Source of the DNA: Lactarius indigo
Taxonomy: Eukaryota; Basidiomycota; Agaricomycetes; Russulales; Russulaceae
Direction of reading: 5' to 3'
Assembly (NCBI GenBank): GCA_025766275.1
Contig: JAFKAC010000001.1
Coordinates: forward strand, 1,612,001 to 1,676,000
Length of the DNA: 64,000 nucleotides
This document shows positions 1 through 10,718 of the stretch, piece after piece. The notes beneath the pieces were generated by a model. It made no database searches. It was given only the letters and a program-made list of their open reading frames with translations, and had not been told where the DNA came from. A program made the position numbers and the translations under genes. Numbering within the stretch: the stretch's first letter is position 1; the number at the start of each line of letters is the position of its first letter.

Positions 1-73
1 GAGCTGGAGAGTGTTCTGGAGGTTCTGGGGTCGCTTGAAGCACAACAACACCCTGGCCGTACCGTAGGTCAAG
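1..73 (+). CDS. Possible 3' part of an exon of a gene entering from the left edge
   Basis: Frame 1 is open from the first base and reads ELESVLEVLGSLEAQQHPGR, ending at a consensus donor (AAG then GTATGT at 74-79). The helical, Leu/Glu-rich reading plus the donor make a truncated exon plausible. No family can be recognised from 24 residues, and no downstream exon was found in 80-840. It could equally be a chance open frame. Confidence 0.25.
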
Positions 74-848
74 GTATGTGTCCTGCTGTTATGAGAACGG
101 GTAACGGAGTTGTGGCGGTTCAAACGATGGTTCGGGAATTGCGGATTTTCTCCGGCGGCCGCCGCGCGATTCTTCCCACCACGAATTCCTGATACTCGTC
201 CACTCCGGATCGGATTCTCTACTCCAACTCTCAAGTTATTTTTATATCGCGTCTCTTTCGGCCGGTGTACTGATGACCCGGCTTTTCAGTACTTCGAGCA
301 AATTATTTTATTTGGAAACCCCTGGTTGCCGGTGCGTTTCCTTCGAGTTCGCTGAATTTGCAATGTACAAATTGGTAACACCATGGGGGAAGTCCTGGAA
401 AGGACAGGGGAATCAAACTCGACTTCGCTTCGACGGCACCCGGTGTCACCTGCTTCCGCTGTTGTTGGAAACCGGGTTTCGAGTTTCAACTAATGGGCTG
501 CTGCACTTTTGGCTCAGGTGTTTACTCAATCAGAAACGAAGGTCTCCTGCTGCCTGCTTCTAATCATATGAACCACCACTCCATCACAGGGAGTCCTAGA
601 GACTGCGCTGCGTGGTTGAGCGAATCTCAACAGCTTTCCAGTGTGTATGTTTAACGGTGAGTTATCTCCACGGTGATTGTTCCTGATACCCCGTGTGGGA
701 ATGGCGAGGTGACCGGGGCAGGCTAACATTTGGTTGACCATAGATATGGTTCCTAGCATTCGATCTGAAACGTGGCGGCTGATGGCACGCACTTGATGGC
801 CCGGTGTAGTTATGACTCTAGTCCTACATTTCTCGGCGCTACCGAGCC
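74..848. other. Intergenic stretch before the P450 gene
   Basis: Only short overlapping open frames occur here on both strands, with no conserved motif, repeat or RNA gene that I recognise. It probably holds the distal promoter of the P450 gene. Confidence 0.5.
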
Positions 849-855
849 TATAAAT
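849..855 (+). promoter_or_regulatory. TATA box of the P450 gene
   Basis: TATAAAT lies 49 bp upstream of the chosen P450 ATG at 904, the usual spacing for a fungal gene with a short 5' leader. This is judged by sequence and position only. Confidence 0.55.
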
Positions 856-903
856 TCACTTGGGAGCAGGACTATAGGCTGCACTACTTTCTATTCTCTT
901 GGC

Positions 904-2956
904 ATGAACATGGATTTACCCCTGCGCCCGGCGCTGTCTCTACTGGTTTCCGAAGTGGCATCCTTTTTCATTCTTTGGTCCATCATTGCAACTGTCCTTC
1001 GCATCGTATATAACTTCTATCTCCACCCTCTGTCTCGATTTCCCGGCCCGCCTGGTGCGGCATGCACGAAGCTTTGGTTGGCGTACATGGAAGTCTGGAA
1101 GGGTGTTAATCTGACGGAATTGCGCTTCCAGCTTCATGAAACGTATGGTACGTGACCAACAGTCCATATGGAGGGACAACGTGTGCTGACCTGAAGTGGA
1201 ATGGAAGGTGACATTGTGAGAATTGCGCCGAATGAGGTTCGCATACACTATACTTTTGGCTGAAATCCAGAACCTGACCGTTATCTAACCAAGCTTCACT
1301 TCTCGAATCCGTCTGTCCACAAGGAAATCTACAATCTCGGTAATAAGTGGGACAAAGACCGTCACTTATACTATGCGATCGACCTGGACTCTTTCTTTGG
1401 GAGTCCTCGCTACCCCGAGGTCGAGCTGAGAAGAGGTGTATTGAATCCGTTTTTCTCCAAGGCAGCGATTTTTAGAATGCAACATTTGGTTCAGGAGCGC
1501 GTGAGTCTTTTATCGCGCGTAGCTCCGTCCTAGACGGGATCTGACTGTTGAAGCTAGTTAGACGTCTTCTGCGACGCTTTAAAGGCGCAGAATATATCAG
1601 GTAAGGATATCCCTGCCAGAATACAAGTGCTCTTGCTGATGAGGAGTTAGGGAGGTCCAGTGATCTATCCTTAGGTTTCAAGTGCTTCAGCGCAGATGCA
1701 ACATCCTTATACTGCTTTGGGGATTGTTTTGATCAAACGGCAGCCTGTGATTTTAATGCCCCGCTTCTTATCGCAATGGAGCAGTCATTGCCTTCTTTCT
1801 CTCTGCGGAAGCAATTCGGGGCAATTGTGTGGCTGGTGCGAAACTTTTCTAACAGCCCAATTACATCTGTTTTGCCTTCAGCGATTAGGTCCTTATGTTT
1901 ACTCTATAATGTACGTCACTCTTCAGTTCTTGCTCATGATTCAACTTATCGAGTGCCGTGAACACATTCACATAGATTATAGATTCTCAGTCCCGAAAAA
2001 TAGTTCTCGATCAGCAGAAGCTTGAGGAGACGCCTCCATCGAACATCTCGCCCAAACTCCTCGGTTCTAACGTTGGAGGTCGCCACTCCAGCATTACGGC
2101 GAAGCATATCTTGCGAGAGTCGCAAGTTCTTCTGTGCGCAGGAAGTTCGCACGTAGTCGGCACGGTACTGATGACGGGCACCTACCACCTCTTACATAAT
2201 TCGGAGATGCGGGAGAGACTTTTCGGGGAACTCCTCACCGTCTGGCCCAATCTGAGCCAACCCCCTCGTTACGAAATCTTGGAGCGGCTCCCCTACCTGG
2301 TGAGTACCCTGACCTTAGGTATGGCGACGCATTTATGACACTCAGCAGACGGCGGTCGTGAAAGAGACGCTACGTCTGGCACCTGCGACCCCGGTCGGGC
2401 TGGCGCGTGTTGTACCGCCCGAAGGAGCCACCATTTCCGGTATACGAATACCAGGCGGGGTACGGCTCTCGTTGTCTCACTGCCATTTGAAGTCGATTTT
2501 AAGCGAATTCTATCTAGACAAGCGTTAGCCAAAGCTCGCTCTTCGTGCATCTATCGGAGGACGTATTCGTGTATGCCGACGACTTTGCGCCAGAGCGTTG
2601 GCTTGGGCCAGATGCTGCCAAATTGGACCAGTTCTTGGTTGCTTTCTCGGATGGACCACGAAGTTGTCAAGGAATCAAGTAAGTACACCATCACCTGTGC
2701 GGTCCAAGAGAGCGAATCACATTGTTTGGACAGTTTGGCGTATTGTGAACTGTACCTCGGCCTGGCGCACTTGTTTCGGCGCTTTGACCTCCGCATAGAC
2801 GAATCAAGGTATGAATATTCTCACGGTTTGTGGTCCCTTATACTGACCGGTGACCCCCTCCGCCAAAGACCGCCAAGCCTAGATTGGAAGGAACATTTTT
2901 TATCTTACCACACTGGCGAGCACCTGCACGTTTTCTGCTCTCCAAGGTCTTCCTAA
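904..2956 (+). CDS. Cytochrome P450 monooxygenase, trichodiene-oxygenase-like, multi-exon
   Basis: This is a membrane-anchored haem-thiolate monooxygenase. The N-terminus carries a hydrophobic anchor (about residues 10-30) and the proline hinge HPLSRFPGPPG. Conserved pieces follow in order across roughly ten exons: NKWDKDRHLYY, the I-helix region near 2110-2200, the ExxR helix KETLRLAPA (about 2359), FAPERW (about 2585), and the haem loop FSDGPRSCQG (about 2650-2680) with its Cys ligand. It ends HLHVFCSPRSS-stop, as family members do. Clear introns include 1148-1207, 1237-1293 and one opening at 1501. Several acceptors are AAG rather than CAG/TAG. One frame joint near 1600-1680 does not fit exactly, so exon 4 may contain an extra base. 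The substrate is unknown. Related basidiomycete P450s act on sesquiterpenes, but no terpene synthase is present in this window. The ATG was chosen because it opens the membrane anchor just downstream of a TATA box. Confidence 0.82.
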
Positions 2957-3666
2957 TTACAGTTCGCGTGCAAGTTGTCTGGATAGTGTTTTTCAAAAGT
3001 TAGTTTTAGCCCGTAACTTAATAGTAATATGGTATCGTTAACGCGTAATTTCTTCGGTATTGGCAGGCCCTGAACCGAATCTCAGGTGATAAAAAATTGC
3101 ACGATGGGCCGCTTGCACTTTCGCTGTATACTCTTACGCATATGATGCACATACGATGGCGGAACTTGGGTACTCAAAAGCGTTATTGGCAGGCCTAAGC
3201 GTCCATCTCGCATTGACTCATCAATCCATTGAAAGTCATCCATTCACTCGGGCCTTTGGAGTCGCTTTGTTCGTTAAACTCCTGAACCCTGAAGCTTTGA
3301 AATGAGGCGACCAACGCATGGTGGCTGACAGGGGATGCCCGGGCTCATGCGCTCATAGGCAGAGTCGCGGCGTTTATTCTTTTTCATTATCCAATACTGA
3401 CACGGACACGCAAATCCACCTAAACCGAATATTCCCCGATGCAGCTCTATTACTGCCGCATTGTTGTCGCGACCACAAGTGCAAACGCTTTTGGTGCAAC
3501 CTCAGCACAATGTTTCGAATCCACATATTTCCTTCCCTTATGAAGGTTTGTGTTCGAAGTGGCTCCCAACTTCACTAGCCCCCCCGCCTAAACATCGATT
3601 CTCGCCAAATAATCGCGCTTCATTCTCGCACCGCACAAACGCATACAACTTGTTACTAATCACAGG
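2957..3666. other. Intergenic region between the P450 gene and the disordered orphan gene
   Basis: No coding signal, RNA gene or repeat was recognised. The pyrimidine-rich stretch shortly before 3667 looks like the promoter and leader of the next gene. Confidence 0.45.
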
Positions 3667-5142
3667 ATGTCTCTACTTTCCCCTGTGCTTACTCCTGTCG
3701 TTCCCGTCCACGCAGCGCCAGGTGCCACACCCCAAAAACTCAAATCGTCCTCTTCTGTAGGAGCCGTCCCCCGCTCTGATCCTCGCCTTCAAGACGTGGC
3801 GAATATATTGGGGTTAAGCTTGCCGCCAAACGCCCTGAAGGTCTTATCGCAGTGCCAGGCCTCTGGACGGTTATCCGAACTAGTTAATTCCTCGGTCCAA
3901 TCTGCTAATGCCCCGGTCCCTTCTGCGAAGCAGAAGACAAAGGCCAAACGCACCACGGCACGGTCCCACACTCAGCCCAACCTGATCAAATCCAGCGGCG
4001 CGTCTCCGTATGCCCGAGGAGTGCCAACACCTAAAGCAGTCCCGCAACCCCTCGAGGCGGCCCAATATCAGCCACCGCCGGTGAAGGCCCGCGCGCGTCG
4101 CGCGGCATTGGCCGCACAGTCCAAAGCCAAAGAAGAGCCATCTTCCAGTATCTGGGGACTTCCAAGCGCGGCGGAGCAACTCATTTTAAATGCATCCTGG
4201 GGAGATCGCGCGACGAGCGTGTCGTTGCCTACTCTTCAACCTGCTGGCCCGGCGGGGACGGCGGGACAGTCTCCGAACGAGGCGATACAGCCTGCCACCG
4301 TTGCTTCTGCTGGACCTTCGCACGCCCCGACGCGTCCCACGACGCCCTCCGACGATCGCTTGAAGAGCGCATCTCTTCCTGCTTTGCAGCAACCAACCGC
4401 GCAGGGACCACTGCGAGCAACGGCGTCGCTCACTCAAGCGACTCTCATCGACAGGATCCTCCCGAGATTGAGAGGCATAGTAGACGCCGCCGCTGCACGT
4501 CCAAAGCGGGGCGACACCTGGGTAGCAAGCGACGCACCAGCTCCGAGGGCAACAACTAACACTAGCAGCAGCAGCCCGTTGGCTCTGTACGAGCCTCCCT
4601 TCCCGCCTACGATGGAGGTGTCTGAGATAGAGACGTTAGACATGGAGCCGCCTACGATCGAGCAACCTGCAACGGAAGAACCGACAACCCTACCGACAAC
4701 CCTACCTCCTTTCACGGCGACTGCGTACCAAGCAGAGTCCGAGTCATCAACTACTGAACGAAGCCACCCATCAGTGAGCCCGCAATTAGAAGATCTGGAG
4801 GCACTCTTACGGTGTCATTGGGAGAACCCATGCACCGCGATCCCGGAGTCCGTGCAGGAAGAACCATCCGCGGCATTGGACAGGATACTCGACCTCGAAT
4901 GGAGCCAAGTCCTGCAGGCTGAACCCGGAGCTGCGCAAACAGCCTCTCTCACTCGCGCAGAGATCGAGATGTTCCCTTTCCCGTCGATAACCCCGACAGA
5001 CCCAGAATACACTACTGACTCGGATCACGACGTAGAAATGGCGGATGCTGAGATTGATGACCTCTTGAAATTTGCCCTCGACCTCCTCGATGAAAAATGG
5101 ACGGGTTTTGTCGATTTTGAGGGTATGACTAAACTTTACTAA
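3667..5142 (+). CDS. Intronless hypothetical protein, 491 aa, mostly disordered
   Basis: A single uninterrupted frame of 491 codons starts at an ATG preceded by a typical pyrimidine-rich fungal leader. Almost all of the protein is low-complexity (Ala, Pro, Ser, Thr). A short ordered-looking segment near residues 40-75 (DPRLQDVANILGLSLPPNAL) is followed by a basic patch (KQKTKAKRTTARSH, about 88-101). The C-terminal 60 residues are acidic and hydrophobic (DVEMADAEIDDLLKFALDLL). A basic patch followed by an acidic, Leu-rich tail resembles transcription-activator architecture, but no DNA-binding domain is visible, so no function is assigned. It is one of the few long frames here with no indel and no intron. 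Confidence 0.6.
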   Translation: MSLLSPVLTPVVPVHAAPGATPQKLKSSSSVGAVPRSDPRLQDVANILGLSLPPNALKVLSQCQASGRLSELVNSSVQSANAPVPSAKQKTKAKRTTARSHTQPNLIKSSGASPYARGVPTPKAVPQPLEAAQYQPPPVKARARRAALAAQSKAKEEPSSSIWGLPSAAEQLILNASWGDRATSVSLPTLQPAGPAGTAGQSPNEAIQPATVASAGPSHAPTRPTTPSDDRLKSASLPALQQPTAQGPLRATASLTQATLIDRILPRLRGIVDAAAARPKRGDTWVASDAPAPRATTNTSSSSPLALYEPPFPPTMEVSEIETLDMEPPTIEQPATEEPTTLPTTLPPFTATAYQAESESSTTERSHPSVSPQLEDLEALLRCHWENPCTAIPESVQEEPSAALDRILDLEWSQVLQAEPGAAQTASLTRAEIEMFPFPSITPTDPEYTTDSDHDVEMADAEIDDLLKFALDLLDEKWTGFVDFEGMTKLY

Positions 5143-5841
5143 TTCCTGTACGTGCATTATTGTACGACGCTTACAGTAAAACTTTATGTTATTTTATTGT
5201 GCACTACTTTGCTATGTGTACTTCTCTCAATGTGTTGACAACCGCTAAAAAGTTGGTGGGACTCGACTCGCCAGAGCTTCCTGACACTCAAGTCTACTTG
5301 CATTTAAGGAGCATATATCCACGGTTAGAGGCCGAGGATCCCCAAAGGGACCCTATAAAAACGGCAGACCTGTAAAAGGAAAGCATCACGTGACAGTAGT
5401 CAGGCGTCAACTCATTCCTCATCTTGCTCAGCCGCAACTGTGGGAATGCTTTACTATGATGAGTTACAGTTGCTTAGATTGTCTGAATTCTCCTGAGTGC
5501 TGTGGTCACTAGCAGGGGTGTCAGCGATGTTCACTTGTTCTGCATTCACTCGTTCTACCGCTAGAGTCCCTCCTCAAGGCCCTCCTCACAAACCCTTGTA
5601 CAGAGTCGAGTCCCCGTGATTCAAATGACTCGACTCTTGTATCCGCTTGCTTCCACCAATTATCGTACAAACTAGTCTTGTAATAGTCAGTGAGCATGTA
5701 AGCGGCCAAGAGGCTCCTCAGAGCTACTAAGCGTCGTTGTATTATCAAATAGGAGCAGAATTATCTCGCTCATTTTGCCGCGACAACAGTCTTAATTGTC
5801 ACAACGTGAGTGACATCACACCTTGCAGTCGGAGCAAGGTG
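5143..5841. other. Intergenic region with a partial copy of the F-box gene 5' end
   Basis: No complete gene is present. Around 5545-5605 the sequence TCACTCGTTCTACCGC followed by a CTCCTCACAAACC motif resembles the first coding exon of the two downstream F-box genes (5850-5890 and 7711-7750). This looks like a third, truncated copy of the same 5' segment. Confidence 0.45.
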
Positions 5842-7412
5842 ATGTCTATGATGCTCACACGTTCTGCCGCCAGAGCACTCCTCACAAACCGGTATGCTTT
5901 ATTCCCCGATATGCACTCGAGGGACGCTCAGCGATACTTGTCGCCCTAGGGCAACGATTGATAACGACAAACTCCCAGAGGATGTCCTCTTAGAGATATT
6001 CGATATCTACCGACAATTCTATGAACACCAGGCCCGATTATGAAACGTTCTGGAGCAGCAGAGATGGGTGGCTCAAGCTCGCACATGTATGCCTGCATTG
6101 GCGACGTGTCGTGCTTTTGTCGTCCTCCCGCCGTTTACATGTGCACCTGCTGTTCACTCCACGCAGGTCTCCAACGGATCCCATGTTGAAATGTCTTCCC
6201 CCCCTTCCGATTTCGGTCCGACCATTGCGATGGGCCGTGGACGGAAAAGGAAGAGAATTTCGCACTTGCCACAATCAAGCACCGTAGTCGTGTGCGAAGA
6301 GTTGCTCTTCGAAGACCATATACGGAACAACACATGGGCAGACTTCTCAAGGCGCTGAGTCACCCATTTCCCGAGCTGGAGAGTCTTGAAATTTTTCCCA
6401 CTGACTGAGCGTGTGCGGTGGACTGGTTCTTCCCGCCACATTTCTCTCAGGTTCTGCACCATCCCTGCGACAGCTCACATTACGGGAAGTTATATGGAGC
6501 TGCTCACCCTCGTTCTTATCGTCCGCAACGGGCCTCGTCGAACTTTCTTTGACTCTCAGGGTTGCGCACAACGCAGTGCCAGAGGCTTCGTTCATTGCGA
6601 ATTTGCAGCGCATGTCTCGCCTGCGTCGCCTTGAATTGGAGCTGAAGATTCCGAATGAAATCCCAATCAACGACGACCCACCGCTCCCCACTGGCGCAGG
6701 AAACATCATCCCACTCCAGGAGCTCACGCAACTCGTCTTTATTGGTCGTAGACCATATTTGGAGGCGCTTGTGGCCGTGTTAGCTGCCCCATCTCTGCAG
6801 CGTCTCGACGTTGAACTCGGTATAAATGGGGCAGCCGATGACAGGGCCAACGGCCTCCCTATTCCGCACCTCTGCAGATTCATACGTGACACAGACAACC
6901 AGTTTATCACGGTTCGCCTGGATATTTCGCATTTCCCGTTCAAGTTTTCTGCGGGCACGGGTTCTCAATCCGTTCATGATCAACCTTTCGTAATAGTCAA
7001 TTACAACCCCGTCCCGCTGGAGCTGCTGGGCCGAGAGCTCTCTGGGCCGTTGTCCACCGTTGAGGAACTCATCATCGGGTGGGAACCACTCGTCAATCGT
7101 TACTTTCAACTGGACCAAATACGTGGGTTTTACTACTATCTCCCGCAAGTGAAAATAGTTCAGGTACCAGCCGAAGTGGCACTCGACATTGCGCGTTCCT
7201 TCAAGGGAGACGGCGGGGAGCCCATCCTGTATCTTCTTCCTGCCTTGGAACGAATCGAAGTGCGTTCAGCGGCGGGTGAGGACGATCTATATGTATCCAT
7301 ATGTGATGCCTTCGGGCCACTTGTTGCTGCACGCCAACGGGCAGGACGCCCTATAAGGTTATCATGGACATTTTGGAGGAAAAGTTGTACACAGAAGTGG
7401 TTGGTTAGATGA
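5842..7412 (+). CDS. F-box-like protein, tandem copy 1, frame disrupted
   Basis: Exon 1 (5842-5891) reads MSMMLTRSAARALLTNR and splices over a 58 bp intron (5892-5949) into the F-box helix LPEDVLLEIFDIYRQFYEH. The basidiomycete F-box layout follows: a VHLLFTPRRSP segment, then a long C-terminal region of about 330 residues with repeated hydrophobic strands (6411-7412 is open). F-box proteins bridge substrates to SCF ubiquitin ligases, but the substrate cannot be inferred. Two extra bases break the frame, near 6030 (AG where copy 2 has only one base) and near 6217 (TC). Both are transition pairs, so the break may be a consensus artefact. The copy at 7706-9270 shares the exon structure and most of the sequence. 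Confidence 0.68.
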
Positions 7413-7705
7413 TCAAACCGCACAATCTACAGTGTATTTCAAGGTGTATTTGGTTGGTCACCTGTTAGTAGAGGTGATAACGATATTTTCGGGATTTTAG
7501 AACATAGATCATTCAAAGGGTGTTCGTTTGGGGTGCCTGCGCGGTGTGGTGTTCGTGATGACATTTCCAACAAGGCTTTTACACAATCCTTAAAAATCGC
7601 ACAATCTGATAAGAATGTGAACAAAGAGAGAGACAAAAAGATGGCAAAATCCGCCAAAATGTCCGCTCTTGTCTCGCTGCGCACTCCGCTTTTACAGTAG
7701 TGTCT

Positions 7706-9270
7706 ATGACGCTCACTCGTTCTGCCGCCAGAGCACTCCTCACAAACCGGTATGCGATAATTCTTTGATATACGCTCGAGGGAAGCTCAGTAGTGCTTAT
7801 CACCTAGGGCGACGATCGATAACGACAGACTCCCAGAAGGATGTCCTCTTAGAGATATTCGATGCTTACAGACAATTCTATGAACACCAGCCCGATTACG
7901 AAAAAGTCTGGAGCAGCAGAGATGGGTGGCTCAAGCTCGTACATGTATGCCTACGTTGGCGACGTGTCGTACTTTTGTCGTCCTCCCGCCGTTTACATGT
8001 GCATCTGCTGTTCACTCCACGCAGGTCTCCAGCGGATCCCAGTGTTGAAATCTCTCCCCCCACTTCCAATTTTGGTCGACTACCGCGATGGACCTTGGAC
8101 GGAAAAGGAAGAAAAATTCGTACTCGCAGCTCTCAGCCACCATAGTCGTGTGCGGAGAGTTGCTCTTCGAAGACCATACACTAAACGACACATGGCCAAA
8201 CTTCTCAAGGCTCTGAGCCACCCTTTCCCCGAGCTGGAGAGTCTCGAGATTTTTCCCGTTGACGATCGTGGGGGTGGACTGGTTCCTTCCCGCCACATTT
8301 CTCTCGGGTTCCGCGCCATGCCTGCGACAGCTCACATTACGTGACGTTTTATGGAGCTGCCTATCCCCGCTATTATCGTGCCGCAACGGGCCTCGTCGAA
8401 CTCACTTTGACTGTCAAGGTTACGTACAGAGCACTGCCAGAGGCATCGTTCATTTCGAATTTGCAGCGCATGTCTCGCTTGCGTCGCCTTGAGTTGCAGT
8501 TGGTGACTCTGGCTAGAGCCACAATCAACGACAACACACAGCCTCCCACTGGCGCAGGAGATGATATCGTCACACTCCCGGAGCTCATGCGACTCGTCTA
8601 TATTGGCGATAGACCATATTTGGAAGCGCTCGTGGCTGTGTTAGCTGCCCCGTCCCTGCAGAACCTTGACGTTGCACTCGGTTTTGGTAGCACGACCGGT
8701 GACTTCCCTATTCCGCACCTCTATAGATTTATCCGTGGCACAGACAAGCAGTTTATCACGGTTCGTTTGGAATTTTCGCTCTGGCGGCTCAAGTTTTCCG
8801 CAGGCACGGGTTCCCAATCCGTACACGATCAACCATTTTCAATTGTCCTTCCTGCGCACGTCTCGTTGGAGCAGCTGGGTCGAGAGCTCTCTGGGCCGTT
8901 GTCTACCGTTGAGGAGCTCATCATCGAGTGGGTAACGTGGGCCTTTGAACCCCGCAGCATTCAACCGGGCCAAATGCGTGGATTTTACCACTATCTCCCG
9001 CAAGTGAAAATAGTTCAGGTACCAGCCGAAGTGGCACTCGGCGTTGCGCGTTCATTCAAGGGGGACGGCGCGGAGCCCATCCTGCATCTTCTTCCTGCTC
9101 TGGAACGAATCGAAGTGCGCTCGGCGGCAGGCGAGGACGACACACATGTAATCTATCTGTGGTGCCTTCGAGCCACTCATTGCTGCATGGCAACGGGCAG
9201 GACGCCCTATAAGGCTATCGTGGACTATTTTGGAGGAGTACTGTTGTACAGAAGTGGCTGGTTCAGATAA
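7706..9270 (+). CDS. F-box-like protein, tandem copy 2, frame disrupted
   Basis: Same architecture as the upstream copy: a short first exon (MTLTRSAARALLTNR, ending at a GTATGC donor), then the F-box segment DVLLEIFDAYRQFYEHQPDYE and a long repetitive C-terminal part (8341-9270 open). Extra single bases occur in CCAGAAGGATG (about 7838), CCCAGTGTTG (8041-8042, where copy 1 has one A) and near 8340. The C-terminal 35 residues differ strongly from copy 1 through a further shift after 9150. Amino-acid conservation continues across each break in the alternate frame, so decay, if real, is recent. The role is presumed to be substrate recognition in SCF complexes. Confidence 0.66.
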
Positions 9271-9662
9271 TCAAACCGCACAAGCTACCGTGTATTTGGT
9301 AGTCAACGATATATTTGGGATCTTATGATAGAACACACATTCAAGGGTGTGTGGTGTCCGTCGACGATCCAACAAGGCATTACACAATTTCAAATTCAAA
9401 AGTGATCCTGTTAGTCTGGTCTCTTTGCGAGAGCGCGGGCGCCGGATCGAGTAGAGCAGGGACAGCGCCCATCACCAGGCGAGACGGGCGCCGCGAGCTA
9501 GCGGCCACCACTCCCCGCTGCAGTAGTTACAGGCACGCAGTAGCTAGCGAAGTGGGAAAAAGAAGTTATTATATACTACCGTCCATCGTATATTCAAGAA
9601 ACAATTCGAGAGGGTAAAATCATCCATTCAAAAACCCAAGACCGTACGATGCATGAAGGCAA
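9271..9662. other. Intergenic, tail-to-tail spacer
   Basis: This lies between the stop of the second F-box copy and the stop of the minus-strand GPI-protein gene. Short tract GCGGGCGCCGGATCG and nearby G/C-rich sequence appear at 9430-9530. No gene was recognised. Confidence 0.4.
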
Positions 9663-10450
9663 CTAAAAATAAGTCCTGATTGGATGATAAGTTCCGGTGA
9701 AAAAAAAGGTGGGAAGAGGAGAGAAGAAAGTCCAAATTGAAAGTATCCAGGGTAAAATTTTTAGAGGACCATGGCGGCGAGCACGCCAAAGATTCAGGCC
9801 GGCGCTGCCAGCGGCAGATATACGATCTGCGCCGTTGTTGGGTGCCGTGGTGTTCGTGATTGAACCAGTCGGGTTCAAGTCGGTGTTGGTGTCCGTGTTT
9901 GCCACGACGGGGGTCGTCGTACTAAGTCAGAGGGGAGAAAGAAGACGTAAGCACAAGTGGAAGACTAATAGACACCTGAGAGACGGAACAAAAAGACGTA
10001 CAAAGGGGTAGTAGCAGGTAAGCGAGGAAGACGTTGTGGTGGTCGCTTGCACAATCGAGAATTGCTGCGACTGGGCGTAGATGGTGCTGAGGTTTTCCGA
10101 GTCCTCAACGAGGTTGACCTGGAAGCCGGTGCCGGTCGGGAAGCCCGTGCTAGGTGGGCTGACAGTGAACTTGCCAAGGGTGCCGTCGACGAGTGCAGCA
10201 AGGACTTGCTGGTAACTTGGGGTTCGCGCCTGTGATGTATATGAGGTGGGAGCTGACGACGGTGGACAAAGAGCAAAGGACGCACCTGGTTACTGAGGAC
10301 GATGGTAAAGTTCAGCGCATCTGTGTTGACTCGCTGCCAAGTGACGACGTTGGGACCCGCTATGGTCCACCCGGCCGAGCCGCCGGGAGAGATGACCTGG
10401 TAAGCTGAGGCCAAGGCGACGAAAGAAAGAAGGGTAAAGAAGAACTGCAT
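9663..10450 (-). CDS. Kre9/Knh1-like secreted GPI-anchored cell-wall protein
   Basis: The N-terminus MQFFFTLLSFVALASA is a signal peptide. It is followed by YQVISPGGSAGWTIAG and VVTWQRVNTDALNFTIVLSNQ-like strands of the Kre9/Knh1 N-terminal domain, found in fungal wall glycoproteins linked to beta-1,6-glucan. Exon 1 is 10286-10450, the intron is 10230-10285 (56 bp), and exon 2 continues from 10229 with TGFPTGTGFQVNLVEDSENL. After a second intron a Thr/Asn-rich linker leads to the C-terminus. A GPI signal (GVLAAMVL then stop) lies in the next frame, reached only if one T of CTTTGG (about 9790-9793) is removed. As printed, the frame runs on to 9663. It is divergent from the TMEM135-like gene over 268 bp. 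Confidence 0.72.
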
Positions 10451-10718
10451 GTTGGAGGTGAGTCGACAAAGGGGGGCGAAAAAGACAAAGTAAGGAACGT
10501 GGTTTTGTCGAGGAAAGTCCAAGTTGCAAACCCCAGCGCAAGGTGAGGATGTGGCGAGTAATGTAGAGAATATTCGTTGTTGATTATTTGGTTATCGTTA
10601 TATAATAAAATAATTTTGGAAATTGAGCACAGGTTCTCTCTTGGGAAAATCACGGGCTAACAAACCAGGTAATGGCCTCAGAACACTCCCTTACCTTCTA
10701 CTTCTCATTCTCTTCAAC

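Larger units (their letters stand above)
5840..9310 (+). repeat. Direct tandem duplication of a 1.6-1.8 kb F-box gene unit
   Basis: Unit A (about 5840-7440) and unit B (about 7690-9310) align along their whole length, including the 5' exon, intron, coding region and about 30 bp past the stop. They are separated by roughly 250 bp of unrelated DNA. The divergence is moderate, with many synonymous changes, which points to an older duplication rather than an assembly repeat. Confidence 0.8.

Noticed and set aside
904..2956. P450 pseudogene
   Set aside because: An in-frame TGA at 1261 suggested this, but it lies in a consistent 57 bp intron and all later motifs to the C-terminus are present.
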